DNA of 64,000 bases from contig CAYYIV010000010.1 in NCBI GenBank assembly GCA_964472095.1, positions 1 to 64,000 of the forward strand, written 5' to 3'. Shown here piece after piece: positions 16,963-25,573 of this stretch. Below the pieces are notes generated by a model. It did no database searches. It was not told where the DNA came from and worked only from the letters and a program-made list of their open reading frames with translations. Within the stretch, counting starts at the first letter, position 1; the number at the start of each line of letters is the position of its first letter. Made by a program: the position numbers and the translations under genes. This stretch comes from Pelagibius sp964472095. GTDB lineage: Bacteria > Pseudomonadota > Alphaproteobacteria > Kiloniellales > Kiloniellaceae.

Positions 16963-17637
16963 TCAATGCCGGCCCGCGTAGGAGCCCAGAGTCAACCCTC
17001 CCAGTTCGTCGACGAGCGCCTGCGTGGTTACCTGCCGGCAGTAGCCCTGAATTGTCCGTAACGAATGATCGTGACGCTCCTGAGAGTAGGTCAGGCAGGC
17101 ATCGGTCACCTGCGTCACCAGATAGCCGAGATCGCAGGCGTCACGGATGGCGCTCTCGACACATTGGTCCGTCACCAAACCGGACAGAACAAGCTGGCGT
17201 ACGCCCAGGTTCCGCAGGACATAGTCGATGTGGGTTGATACGAAAACGGAGGACGAGCTCTTGGGAAAGACCATCTCGTCTCCCTCGGGCGCGATGGCAT
17301 TTAGCACCTTGCCGTCCCAGGAGCCCTTGGGCACGTTGAAGCCGGTGATCTTGTAATCGAGGCTGCGGTCGCGGCCGTCCAGAGTCAGGCTCTCGATCGT
17401 CGTGTACATCACCTCGATGCCCGCCTTTCGACAGACCGTCTGAAGGCGCTGCATGTTGGGCAGGGTCTCGGCTTCGAAGCGCTGAAAGAACCAGCCGTAC
17501 TTCTGTTCCAACTGATCGGGGGAGAGGTCCGCGAACTCGCTGCCGTCGCGGCGCGCGCAGAAATTCTGCACATCGATGAACAGCAGGGCGGATTGGGCCG
17601 GATCCAGCGGGACATTACGAGTGAGTTGCATCGACAT
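16963..17637 (-). CDS. Cysteine hydrolase (isochorismatase-like)
   Basis: The 224-residue protein has the complete Asp-Lys-Cys triad of the family: D in ALLFIDVQN, K in MVFPKSSSS and C in GLVTDQCVESAIRDACDLGY. Relatives hydrolyse biuret, ureidoacrylate, carbamoylsarcosine or nicotinamide. The neighbouring formamidase and N-formylglutamate hydrolase genes suggest a C-N bond cleavage step. The start overlaps the end of the upstream gene by 23 nt. Confidence 0.9.
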   Translation of the reverse strand: MSMQLTRNVPLDPAQSALLFIDVQNFCARRDGSEFADLSPDQLEQKYGWFFQRFEAETLPNMQRLQTVCRKAGIEVMYTTIESLTLDGRDRSLDYKITGFNVPKGSWDGKVLNAIAPEGDEMVFPKSSSSVFVSTHIDYVLRNLGVRQLVLSGLVTDQCVESAIRDACDLGYLVTQVTDACLTYSQERHDHSLRTIQGYCRQVTTQALVDELGGLTLGSYAGRH

Positions 17638-18478
17638 CTTCCATGAAATGGATCATCAGGCTGTATAGATGGTCCGCCCACTGCCGGCAGCCATCGTCGT
17701 CAGGCAGGTGGTCGTTGCGCACCTCGATCAGGCAATGAGGAATGCGGCGCTTCTCAGCACAGGCCGGAATGAACCAGTCGGTCTCCTCGTCGATCCCATA
17801 GGGCTGTTTGTCGCCGATGGTCATCTCCGGCCAGAGGTTTCGGGCCAGGTCGAGCATGCGCTCCGCCCTGCTGCAGCGGTCGCGGTACAGAAACCCGACA
17901 TCCCAGGGTCGCGGGAAGCCCTGCATCACCGGCGTGAAGCTGTGCAGGGAAAAGGCGTAGCGGATGCCAGCACGGGCGACTTCCCTTCGGCAGGCCTCGG
18001 CGTAAGGCCCAAAGATCTCAGCTTCGCGCCGCCTGCGGTCTTCGGCCGAGAGCGCCGCGTTCCCGGGAATGGCAACCGTGTCGCTGACCGTCGGGATCGA
18101 CTGGGCGCTGCCCGGCGGGCGGTTGCAGTCGATAACCAGCCTGCTGTAGCGCTGGACGATCAGTCGGCAACCGAACCTTCCGGCCAGATGCCGGGCCAGG
18201 CTTTCTGCACCGATGTCGTAGGCGATGTGAAGCGCCAGCGTCGCTTCGGACAAGCCCAGTTTGGCAAGGCCGCGCGGAATTGCCCGACCAGCGTGCTCGC
18301 ACACGAGCAGAAGAGGCGAATCGGAGTCCGCGTTGACCACCTCCACCGGTTCGGGGTCCACCAGCGGGTTCAGAAGGGTTCCTGGACTGCTGGCTTCAAC
18401 CGCTGGACTCAACGCACTCTCCGAAGAAGACGACAATGACCGCATACCGATGAACTGAAAATATTTTCTCATAGTCAT
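17615..18478 (-). CDS. N-formylglutamate amidohydrolase family protein
   Basis: The 287-residue protein has the FGase fold signatures: LLLVCEHAGRAIPRGL, HIAYDIGAESLARHLAGRFG, YSRLVIDCNRPPG and SLHSFTPVMQG. FGases release formate or a formyl-like group from N-formylglutamate in histidine degradation. No other hut gene is nearby, so the substrate here may be another N-acyl glutamate. It is the first gene of the minus-strand hydrolase operon, divergent from the RpiR regulator by about 70 nt. Confidence 0.87.
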   Translation of the reverse strand: MTMRKYFQFIGMRSLSSSSESALSPAVEASSPGTLLNPLVDPEPVEVVNADSDSPLLLVCEHAGRAIPRGLAKLGLSEATLALHIAYDIGAESLARHLAGRFGCRLIVQRYSRLVIDCNRPPGSAQSIPTVSDTVAIPGNAALSAEDRRRREAEIFGPYAEACRREVARAGIRYAFSLHSFTPVMQGFPRPWDVGFLYRDRCSRAERMLDLARNLWPEMTIGDKQPYGIDEETDWFIPACAEKRRIPHCLIEVRNDHLPDDDGCRQWADHLYSLMIHFMEDVDATHS

Positions 18479-18546
18479 CGATCAACTGTCCATTGACATT
18501 TTTTTTTCTTCCTCTCTATGCTCGACCTAGGAGCGGCCCGGGGGCA

Positions 18547-19410
18547 GTGGCCACGATGCAACTACGGCAGTTGATAGAAGAGATGGCGGATCGGCTGACG
18601 CCTGTGGAACGGCAATTGGCGTCGGTCCTTCTGGCCGACTACCCCTTTGCCGGCCTGGAGCCGATCCAGGAACTTTCGCGCAAGGCCCGCATCTCCGCGC
18701 CGTCCATATCCCGCTTCGTCAACAAGCTGGGTTATTCGGGCTTCCAGGATTTCCAGCAGAGTCTGGTGAAGGAACTGAAGGAAAGCCAGAGCTCGCCGAT
18801 CGAACTGCGCCGAGACAGTGCGATTGACCAGGACGCGCCGCTGGCATCCTACATTCAGCGCGTCGATACATTGAACGCGGAACTGGTTCGGCGAATCCCG
18901 CCGGCACAATTCGACCGCGTGTGCAACCTGCTGGGCGATCCCAAGCGCCGGATCTACTTGATCGGCGGTCGCATGAGCGACAGCATCGCCGGCTTCTTCG
19001 CGCGGCACCTGGGCCAGATCCGCAGTGACGTCTTTCATATTCCCTCGGATCCGGAGCGCTGGCCCGAATACCTGCTGAGGCTGCGTCCACGCGACATCGT
19101 TCTGATCATCGACTTTCGGCGCTACCAGGCCAGCATGGAGCGCCTTTCCCAGCGTGCCCGCGGGCGCAAGGCGCAAACCATCGTCATCACCGACCAGTGG
19201 ATCACCCCGGCCGCAAAGGGCGCTACGGAGCTGCTTTCCGTGCCGATCGATTCCGGCACGCTGTGGGACAGCTGCGTGCCGGCTCTTGCCTTGATCGAGG
19301 CATTCCTCATTCCGCTGGCGGAACGCGATTGGAAAGCAACCAAGCGGCGAATATCGAAGTGGGACAGCTTGCGGGATTCCGCGCATCCCTGCCGTCCGGA
19401 GCCGGTCTGA
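18547..19410 (+). CDS. MurR/RpiR-family transcriptional regulator
   Basis: The protein has an N-terminal RpiR helix-turn-helix (LTPVERQLASVLLADYPFAG, then RKARISAPSISRFVNKLGY). A C-terminal SIS sugar-phosphate-type domain starts near residue 130 (RRIYLIGGRMSDSIAGFFAR, then LIIDFRRYQ). The start is uncertain: GTG 18547 lies 13 nt from an AGGAG, ATG 18556 lies further down, and ATG 18493 is upstream. The stop codon is directly followed by the ligase start. It probably controls both divergent arms of the amide/glutamyl cassette. Confidence 0.85.
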   Translation: MATMQLRQLIEEMADRLTPVERQLASVLLADYPFAGLEPIQELSRKARISAPSISRFVNKLGYSGFQDFQQSLVKELKESQSSPIELRRDSAIDQDAPLASYIQRVDTLNAELVRRIPPAQFDRVCNLLGDPKRRIYLIGGRMSDSIAGFFARHLGQIRSDVFHIPSDPERWPEYLLRLRPRDIVLIIDFRRYQASMERLSQRARGRKAQTIVITDQWITPAAKGATELLSVPIDSGTLWDSCVPALALIEAFLIPLAERDWKATKRRISKWDSLRDSAHPCRPEPV

Positions 19411-20724
19411 ATGGAATCCGCCAAAGACCATCTCGTTTTCGTCGCGACCTCCGACCTGGCAGGCCTCGTCCGTGGCAAGTCCTTTCCGGCTTCGGAGTGG
19501 GAGCAGCGGTCGCTGCGCGGTGTGGGCTGGACGCCGACCAATGTCCAGATCACCTGCTTCGACACCATCGCGAAGAGCCCCTTCGGCTCCTTCGGCGACC
19601 TTGCCCTGGTGCCGGATCCGGCCGCGCGCTGCCAGGTGGCAGCGGGTGACCTGAACTTGGACTTCGCGTTGGGCAATATTCTGAGCCTGGAAGGCGAGCC
19701 CTGGGAGTTCTGCACCCGTTCGCTTGCGCGTCGGGCGCAGGACGAGTTGTACCGCCTTGCCGGCGCGACGCCGCTTGCCGCCTTCGAGCACGAATTCCAG
19801 ATCAAGGATGCGCCGGTCCGTTTGGGAGACGCCTTCGGCCTCAGGGGTTTCCGCGATTCCCAGACCTGGGCCGAGGCCCTGCTGGAGGCCCTGCGGCAGA
19901 CGCCCTGCACGCCGGACACCTTCATGAAGGAATACGGCCCCTCCCAGTACGAGATCACCAACAAGCCTGCCCGAGGGATCGCCGCCGCGGACAACGCCGT
20001 CATCCTGCGCGTTCTTGTCGACGACGTGCTGCGGCGGTTCGGTGTGGCGCCCAGCTTCTCACCCATCCTGAACCCGGAGAGCGTCGGCAACGGCGTGCAC
20101 GTTCACATCAGCTTTGTGGACGACGCGGGAGAACCGCTGACCTATGACGGGAGCGACCCTCACGGCATGAGCGGCCTCACTCGCCATTTCATCGGCGGCG
20201 TCCTGAAGTATCTCGATCAGATTCTGGCGATCCTCGCGCCTTCCGACATCAGCTATCTGCGTCTGACGCCGCACCGCTGGAGCGCGGCCTACAACAATCT
20301 TGGCTATCGCGACCGGGAAGCTTCGATAAGAATCTGTCCGGTTTCAACGCAAGACAGCGAGTCGGTCGCCCGGCAGTTCAATTTCGAGATCCGCGCGGTG
20401 GACGCCGCGGCGAGCCCGCATCTTGCCTTCGCCGCGCTGCTGTTTGCCGGGACCCAGGGAATCAAAGACAAGGTCGAGCCGCCAGCCCCGACCCAGCAAG
20501 ACCTGTCTCTCCTGTCTGCGGACCAGCTGGCCGAGCGCGGCGTCAAGCGGCTCCCCGAGAGCCTGCCCGACGCCCTGGACGCACTTTCCGCTTCCCAGGC
20601 CGCCCGCGGCTGGTTCGGCGATGCTTTCGTCGATGTCTATGTCGACCACAAGCGCGCCGAATTGGCCCATCTGGACGGCCTGAACTGGATCGAAAAGTGC
20701 AACCTGTACAAGGCAGTCTACTGA
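19411..20724 (+). CDS. Glutamine-synthetase-like ligase
   Basis: The 437-residue protein has the GS catalytic core: FEHEFQI, EYGPSQYEITNKP, NGVHVHISF, then YLRLTPHRWSAAYNNLGY and FNFEIRAVDAAASPH. It is more like amine-glutamylating relatives (PuuA, IpuC, GlnA3/4) than housekeeping GlnA. Such enzymes use ATP to attach glutamate to an amine. With FGase and amidases next door and a Liv-type transporter downstream, it may start a gamma-glutamylated degradation route (inference). It begins immediately after the regulator stop. Confidence 0.87.
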   Translation: MESAKDHLVFVATSDLAGLVRGKSFPASEWEQRSLRGVGWTPTNVQITCFDTIAKSPFGSFGDLALVPDPAARCQVAAGDLNLDFALGNILSLEGEPWEFCTRSLARRAQDELYRLAGATPLAAFEHEFQIKDAPVRLGDAFGLRGFRDSQTWAEALLEALRQTPCTPDTFMKEYGPSQYEITNKPARGIAAADNAVILRVLVDDVLRRFGVAPSFSPILNPESVGNGVHVHISFVDDAGEPLTYDGSDPHGMSGLTRHFIGGVLKYLDQILAILAPSDISYLRLTPHRWSAAYNNLGYRDREASIRICPVSTQDSESVARQFNFEIRAVDAAASPHLAFAALLFAGTQGIKDKVEPPAPTQQDLSLLSADQLAERGVKRLPESLPDALDALSASQAARGWFGDAFVDVYVDHKRAELAHLDGLNWIEKCNLYKAVY

Positions 20725-20725
20725 C

Positions 20726-21442
20726 ATGCTGGAAGTGATGGCGGTCTCGAAGAACTTTGGCGGCGTACAGGCCGTCGACAACGTCAGCTTCTCGGCCAGG
20801 CGAAACGAGATTCATGGCCTGATTGGGCCGAACGGTGCCGGCAAGACCACCATGATCAATCTGATCTCGGGTCTTTTGAAGGTGAGCGCCGGGGAGATTT
20901 ATGTCGACGGACAGGCGATCCACGAGCTCCCGGTGCACGCGCGCGCACAGCTCGGGGTTGCCCGTACCTTCCAGAACCTTCGCCTCTTTCCAAACCTCTC
21001 GGTCCGCCAGAACATCGAGGTCGCCGAGCTCCATGCGGACAGAGCCCGTAGCGCCGATTCGGAGCTGATCGAAGACGCTATCGAAGGGTTCGGGCTGAGG
21101 GGAGTCCTGGAACTCTCCCCGACCAGCCTGCCTTATGGACAGATGCGGCGGCTGGAGATCGTCCGCGCGCTGGCGCTGCGGCCCAAGGTGGTGATGCTGG
21201 ACGAGCCGGCGGCCGGTATGAACCCGGAGGAAACCGAGCGTCTTTTTGCCAATCTCACGTGGCTGCTGGAGCGGCATCCCTGCGCCATCATCCTCATCGA
21301 ACACGATCTGAAGTTCATCATGTCGGCGTGCCACGCGCTGACGGTCATGAACATGGGCCGCCTTCTGGCTTCGGGCGCGCCCGAGGAAGTTACCAAGAAC
21401 AAAGAAGTCATTACCGCCTATCTGGGACAGGGCAATCACTAA
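20726..21442 (+). CDS. livG: Branched-chain-type ABC transporter ATP-binding protein LivG
   Basis: The 238-residue ATPase has Walker A GPNGAGKTT, the Q-loop context GVARTFQNLRLFPNLSVRQN, Walker B VVMLDEPAAGMNP and the H-loop LIEHDLKFI. The signature is degenerate (SLPYGQMRRLEIVRAL), as is common in LivG proteins. It starts 1 nt after the ligase stop, so uptake and ligase genes form one operon. Confidence 0.92.
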   Translation: MLEVMAVSKNFGGVQAVDNVSFSARRNEIHGLIGPNGAGKTTMINLISGLLKVSAGEIYVDGQAIHELPVHARAQLGVARTFQNLRLFPNLSVRQNIEVAELHADRARSADSELIEDAIEGFGLRGVLELSPTSLPYGQMRRLEIVRALALRPKVVMLDEPAAGMNPEETERLFANLTWLLERHPCAIILIEHDLKFIMSACHALTVMNMGRLLASGAPEEVTKNKEVITAYLGQGNH

Positions 21443-21455
21443 GGAGGCAATCAAA

Positions 21456-22628
21456 ATGACGGCTAAAACCCCTATTAGATCCGCATTGCTGGCAACAGCG
21501 GCGGCATTCTGCCTAATGTCGACGTCCGCCTCGGCCGCCGACACCATCAAGATCGGCCTGCCGGTGCCGCTGACCGGCGACTTCGCCGCCTATAACGAGG
21601 TGGACGGCGCCAAGTGCATGGTCGAAATGATCAACCGCGACGGCGGCATCGGCGGCAAGAAGCTGGAACTGCTGATCCAGGACACCGGATCGGACACTCA
21701 GTCGGCAATCTCGCTGACCGAGAAGTTCCTTGGTGAGGGCATCATCGCGCTCAGCACGATTCCCTTCTCCGACACCATGATTCCGGTGGCTCAGATCGCC
21801 GCTAGCCAGGGCGTTACGGTGATTCAGTCGCAAAGCACCCAGGTTGAGATGCACAGCGGCGTGGTCGACAACTTCATCACCAACGTCGCCCCCGATCCCT
21901 ATACCGCGACGGCTGCGGCCAATTATGCCATTTCGCAGGGCGTGAAGAACGTCGCAATCTTTACTTCCGATGAGGGTGGCTCCTGGTCAGCCAAGACGCC
22001 GCAGTGGTTTGCCGACGGCGTCGTGGCGGCCGGCGGAAAGCTGCTCGCCAAGCTTAACTACACGTCCGGCACCACGGACTGGAGCCCCCAGATCGCCGAA
22101 CTGAAGGCGCTCAACCCGGCGCCGGACGCCGTCTACATTTCCTGGGCGATGCCCGACATCGGTATTCTGGTCCGCCAGATGCGGGCCGCCGGCCTGGACG
22201 CCTGGGTGGTCGGGTCGGACGGCTTTGACGATCCTTCGCTCGACGCTCTGGCCAAGGAGGATCCGACGATCCTGGACCGGGTGTTCTTCGGTACGCTGGC
22301 GCCGGCGGTTCCGGACAGCCGCATTTCAAAGTTCCAGGAAGACTGCGCGGCGATCGGTGTACCGGTGAACGGTCTGTTCCCCTCCTTGGGCGGCGACATG
22401 ATCAAGATCCTGGCGTACGGCATCGAAGCCGCTGGTTCAGACGATCCGGCCGCGATCCGCGAAGCGATCCGTTCCGCCGACAGCATTCCGGTGATGTCGA
22501 TCGAGGAGATTTCCTTCAAGGACACGAAGAGCTATGCCCTTCGTGCCATTCCCGTGATCGGCTTCAAGAATGGCGAGCGTGTGGTGCTTTCCCAGGAAGT
22601 GCCAGACAATGTTCCGTCTTGGCAGTAA
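21456..22628 (+). CDS. Branched-chain-type ABC transporter substrate-binding protein
   Basis: The 390-residue protein begins with a signal peptide ending near SASAA. It has the Leu/Ile/Val-binding fold: IKIGLPVPLTGDFAAYNEVD, MINRDGGIGGKKLELLIQD and YISWAMPDIGILVRQMRAAG. A strong ribosome site (AAGGAGG) precedes it. It sits inside the livG-livF-livH-livM operon and presumably binds an amide or amino-acid-like compound. The 17-bp hairpin after it may raise its expression relative to later genes. Confidence 0.92.
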   Translation: MTAKTPIRSALLATAAAFCLMSTSASAADTIKIGLPVPLTGDFAAYNEVDGAKCMVEMINRDGGIGGKKLELLIQDTGSDTQSAISLTEKFLGEGIIALSTIPFSDTMIPVAQIAASQGVTVIQSQSTQVEMHSGVVDNFITNVAPDPYTATAAANYAISQGVKNVAIFTSDEGGSWSAKTPQWFADGVVAAGGKLLAKLNYTSGTTDWSPQIAELKALNPAPDAVYISWAMPDIGILVRQMRAAGLDAWVVGSDGFDDPSLDALAKEDPTILDRVFFGTLAPAVPDSRISKFQEDCAAIGVPVNGLFPSLGGDMIKILAYGIEAAGSDDPAAIREAIRSADSIPVMSIEEISFKDTKSYALRAIPVIGFKNGERVVLSQEVPDNVPSWQ

Positions 22629-22633
22629 GCCAA

Positions 22634-22671
22634 AGGCGGCCTTTCCGGGCTCCGGCCCGGAAAGGCCGCCT
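22634..22671 (+). terminator. Perfect 17-bp hairpin between binding-protein gene and livF
   Basis: 22634-22650 and 22655-22671 are exact reverse complements with a TCCG tetraloop. No T tract follows, so full termination is unlikely. In ABC operons such hairpins behind the binding-protein gene often protect the upstream mRNA from 3' decay. Confidence 0.7.
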
Positions 22672-22689
22672 GATGGAGACGCCACGGCG

Positions 22690-23397
22690 ATGCTGGAGAT
22701 CCGGCAGCTCCGGGTATTTCACCGCCTGATCGAGGCCGTGCACGGGATCGATATCTCGGTGGAGGAGGGACAGTGCGTCACCTTGCTGGGCCCGAACGGC
22801 GCCGGGAAGACTTCGACCCTTTCTTCGATCACCGGAGCGGCGCGCGCCACGGGCAGCATCCGGCTGTCCGGCGAGGAAATCAGCCGCCTTCCGATCGAGG
22901 AGCGGTGCAAGAGAGGCGTTGCGATCTCTCCGGAAGGCCGCCGCATTTTTTCTAACCTGTCGGTGCGCGACAACCTGATCATGGGGGGTGCCATCCGCGC
23001 CGACAAGGGAGCGCTATTCGCGGAAATTCAGGAGTGGTTCAGGCATTTCCCAGTCCTGGAAGAAAGGCGCGAGCAGATGGCCGGCACGCTCTCCGGCGGC
23101 GAGCAGCAGATGCTCGCCATCGCCCGCGCACTCCTGTCGCGCCCACGTATACTGCTGCTCGACGAACCCTCCCTGGGCCTTGCCCCGCAGATCGTCGGCA
23201 AGATCTTCGACATCATTAAAGACCTGAAGGCGCGCGGAATCACGATCCTGCTGGTTGAGCAGAATGCCGCCGCGGCTATCGCTGTTTCCGACTACGTGTA
23301 CATTCTCAACAACGGTCGGGTCACCCGGCATGGCGAGGCCGCGGAGTTCGGCGACGGCAGCGGATTGATGGGTGAGCTGACAGGGATGCACGCCTGA
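22690..23397 (+). CDS. livF: Branched-chain-type ABC transporter ATP-binding protein LivF
   Basis: From ATG 22690 the protein has 235 residues with Walker A GPNGAGKTS, signature LSGGEQQMLAIARALL, Walker B ILLLDEPSLGLAP and H-loop-region LVEQNA, all typical of LivF. An upstream in-frame ATG (22570) lies within the previous gene and is rejected. The stop overlaps the livH start as TGATG. Confidence 0.92.
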   Translation: MLEIRQLRVFHRLIEAVHGIDISVEEGQCVTLLGPNGAGKTSTLSSITGAARATGSIRLSGEEISRLPIEERCKRGVAISPEGRRIFSNLSVRDNLIMGGAIRADKGALFAEIQEWFRHFPVLEERREQMAGTLSGGEQQMLAIARALLSRPRILLLDEPSLGLAPQIVGKIFDIIKDLKARGITILLVEQNAAAAIAVSDYVYILNNGRVTRHGEAAEFGDGSGLMGELTGMHA

Positions 23398-24293
23398 TGG
23401 ACTATGCCATTCAGCAGACGCTAAACGCATTCAGCTTTGGCGCCGAGTACGCCCTGATCGCGCTTGGCCTGGCCATTGTCTTCTCGATCATGAGTCTGGT
23501 GAACTTCGCCTACGGCGAGGTTATTGCCTTCGGGGGCTACTCCATGGTCGTCATCGGGACGCTGCTGACCGGCAATCCCTGGATCCTGATGGTCGGCGTT
23601 CTTGCCGGCTGCGTCCTGGCGTCGGTCGCATTGGAGCGGATCGCCTTCCGGACCGTGCGCGGCGCCGACCTGACCACGGGTCTACTGACTGCCTTTGGCG
23701 TCAGCATCATCCTGCAGAATCTATTTCTGCTGCTCGGCTCGCCGCGGCCCATGGCTGCCACGCAGTTCATCTTCCTGGACAAGACGCTGTCATTCGGGAC
23801 GCTACGGGTCTCTTCCCTGCAGATCTACGAAACCGTCGCCACGATTCTGGCTATTGTTGCGCTCACGGTGTTCCTGCGTCGGACCACATTGGGTATGGCC
23901 ATGCGCGCGGCAGCTCTCGACTTCGAGATGGTCCGTCTCTGCGGCATCCGTGCGAACCGCGTCATCGCCGGCGCCTTTGCGATATCCGGCCTCCTGGCCG
24001 GCCTTGCCTGCATTTTCATTTTGGCGAGACGGGGCAGCGTACAGCCGCATATGGGCTTTGATCCCGTTCTGGTCGCCTTCGTTGCCTGCGTCATCGGCGG
24101 CTTCGGCAGCCTGCCTGGTGCCGTGCTGGGTGGGTTCCTGTTGGGGGTCATCGAGGTGCTTGTGCTCATCCTGCTGCCGCAGGAGGCGGGCGGCCTCGCC
24201 CATGCCGTGGTCTTTGCGCTGATTGCGCTGATCCTGATTTGGCGCCCCGACGGCATCCTTTCTCCGGCCCGTGAAAAGGGGGACAAGCGGTGA
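23397..24293 (+). CDS. livH: Branched-chain-type ABC transporter permease LivH
   Basis: The 298-residue protein has about eight membrane segments and the LivH pattern: SFGAEYALIALGLAIVFSIM with MSLVNFAYGEV near the start, and AFVACVIGGFGSLPGAVLGG before the C-terminus. It is translationally coupled to livF (TGATG) and to livM (GTGA). Confidence 0.92.
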   Translation: MDYAIQQTLNAFSFGAEYALIALGLAIVFSIMSLVNFAYGEVIAFGGYSMVVIGTLLTGNPWILMVGVLAGCVLASVALERIAFRTVRGADLTTGLLTAFGVSIILQNLFLLLGSPRPMAATQFIFLDKTLSFGTLRVSSLQIYETVATILAIVALTVFLRRTTLGMAMRAAALDFEMVRLCGIRANRVIAGAFAISGLLAGLACIFILARRGSVQPHMGFDPVLVAFVACVIGGFGSLPGAVLGGFLLGVIEVLVLILLPQEAGGLAHAVVFALIALILIWRPDGILSPAREKGDKR

Positions 24294-25327
24294 GGCGCCT
24301 GTCTCTCACCAGGGCCCAGCGCAGGGGGCTGCTCGGCAGCACACTGCTCAGCCTGCTGATCCTCGCCATTGTCGGCGCCTACTATGCCTGGGGAGAGGCC
24401 TATCAGGCACGCATCCTCTACGCAGCTTTTGTCAATCTGCTGGTCGTCGTCGGGTTGCAGACCTTCATGGGCAACGCCAACATCACCACTTTTTCCCACG
24501 CCGCCTTCATGGGTATCGCGGCATATGTCGCCGCCATCTGCGTCACTCCGGCGGCAATGAAGGCCATCGCTCTGCCGGACGCTCCCTGGGGCTTGAATGC
24601 GTTTCAGCTTTCGCCGATCGTCTCTGCCCTGCTTGCGCTTCTGATCACCGGCAGCCTGGGACTTCTGACCGGCCTGTTCATGGCGCGGCTGACCGGCATT
24701 GGCATTACCATTGTCAGCATTGCGGTCCTGGTGATCGTGCACTCGATCTTTCTGCACCGGACCGACATCTTCAAAGGCAACCAGGCGTTCTTCGGCATCC
24801 CGAAGATCTTCGATCTACCTTATGTCGCGGCGCTGGTCATCGGGACGATTTTCGCTGCGCGCCTGTTCCGTGAGAGTTCGGTCGGGCTGAAACTGCGTGC
24901 CAGCGCCGACGATGAGGTCGGCGCCCGTGCCATGGGCGTCGACGTTTACCGGGCCCGCCTGATCGCCTGGGTGGTCAGCACCCTCTTCTTCGCCGTCGCC
25001 GGGATTGCCTATGCCTTCTACCTGGGCACCATCTCGGCACGCCCTTTCTACTTCAACTTCGTCTTCCTGACCGTCGCGATGCTGATTCTGGGCGGACTCA
25101 GGAGCGTCACCGGCGCGGTCTTCGGCACACTGCTGATTTCGATTGGTCTGGAAGTCGTCCGCTGGCTGGAAACCGGGCCCGACATTGCGGGGGTCAAGCT
25201 GCCGCAGATGCTGGGTCTGTCCGGGCTGCTGCTGGGGGCGGTAATCGTCGTGGTGATGGCCTTTCTGCCGAAGGGCATGATGGAGAACCGCGAGGTTGAG
25301 GACTTTCTGCCCACCGAACGTCATTGA
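24290..25327 (+). CDS. livM: Branched-chain-type ABC transporter permease LivM
   Basis: The 345-residue protein has around nine membrane segments and LivM features: TFMGNANITTFSHAAFMGI, ALLALLITGSLGLLTGLFMA and the cytoplasmic loop DDEVGARAMGVDVYRARLIA. It uses a GTG start overlapping the livH stop. It is the last gene of the Liv operon; a terminator follows at about 25482. Confidence 0.92.
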   Translation: MRRLSLTRAQRRGLLGSTLLSLLILAIVGAYYAWGEAYQARILYAAFVNLLVVVGLQTFMGNANITTFSHAAFMGIAAYVAAICVTPAAMKAIALPDAPWGLNAFQLSPIVSALLALLITGSLGLLTGLFMARLTGIGITIVSIAVLVIVHSIFLHRTDIFKGNQAFFGIPKIFDLPYVAALVIGTIFAARLFRESSVGLKLRASADDEVGARAMGVDVYRARLIAWVVSTLFFAVAGIAYAFYLGTISARPFYFNFVFLTVAMLILGGLRSVTGAVFGTLLISIGLEVVRWLETGPDIAGVKLPQMLGLSGLLLGAVIVVVMAFLPKGMMENREVEDFLPTERH

Positions 25328-25481
25328 AAGCCACTACCCCGCCGCCGCCCGAAGCGGAGCAAAGGACTTGACGTTGGCAGGCCATGGGGTCGCAAACCAC
25401 CCAAAAGAGGAAGAGGGTGCTGCCAGCCACCAAAAACATAGCGCGACCAAGGGGCCGCGCCGCCCCGCAACTGACGACATG

Positions 25482-25513
25482 AAGCCCACCACCTCGCGAA
25501 GTAGTGGGCTTTT
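25482..25513 (+). terminator. Rho-independent terminator after the Liv operon
   Basis: AAGCCCAC (25482-25489) pairs with GTGGGCTT (25504-25511) and is followed by a few T residues. It separates the plus-strand Liv operon from the convergent minus-strand MscS gene. Confidence 0.65.
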
Positions 25514-25573
25514 CCATGCCGGCCCGCGTCCAGGTGAAAGCGCGGGGCTATCTCCATTGGATCTGGGCCCGCG

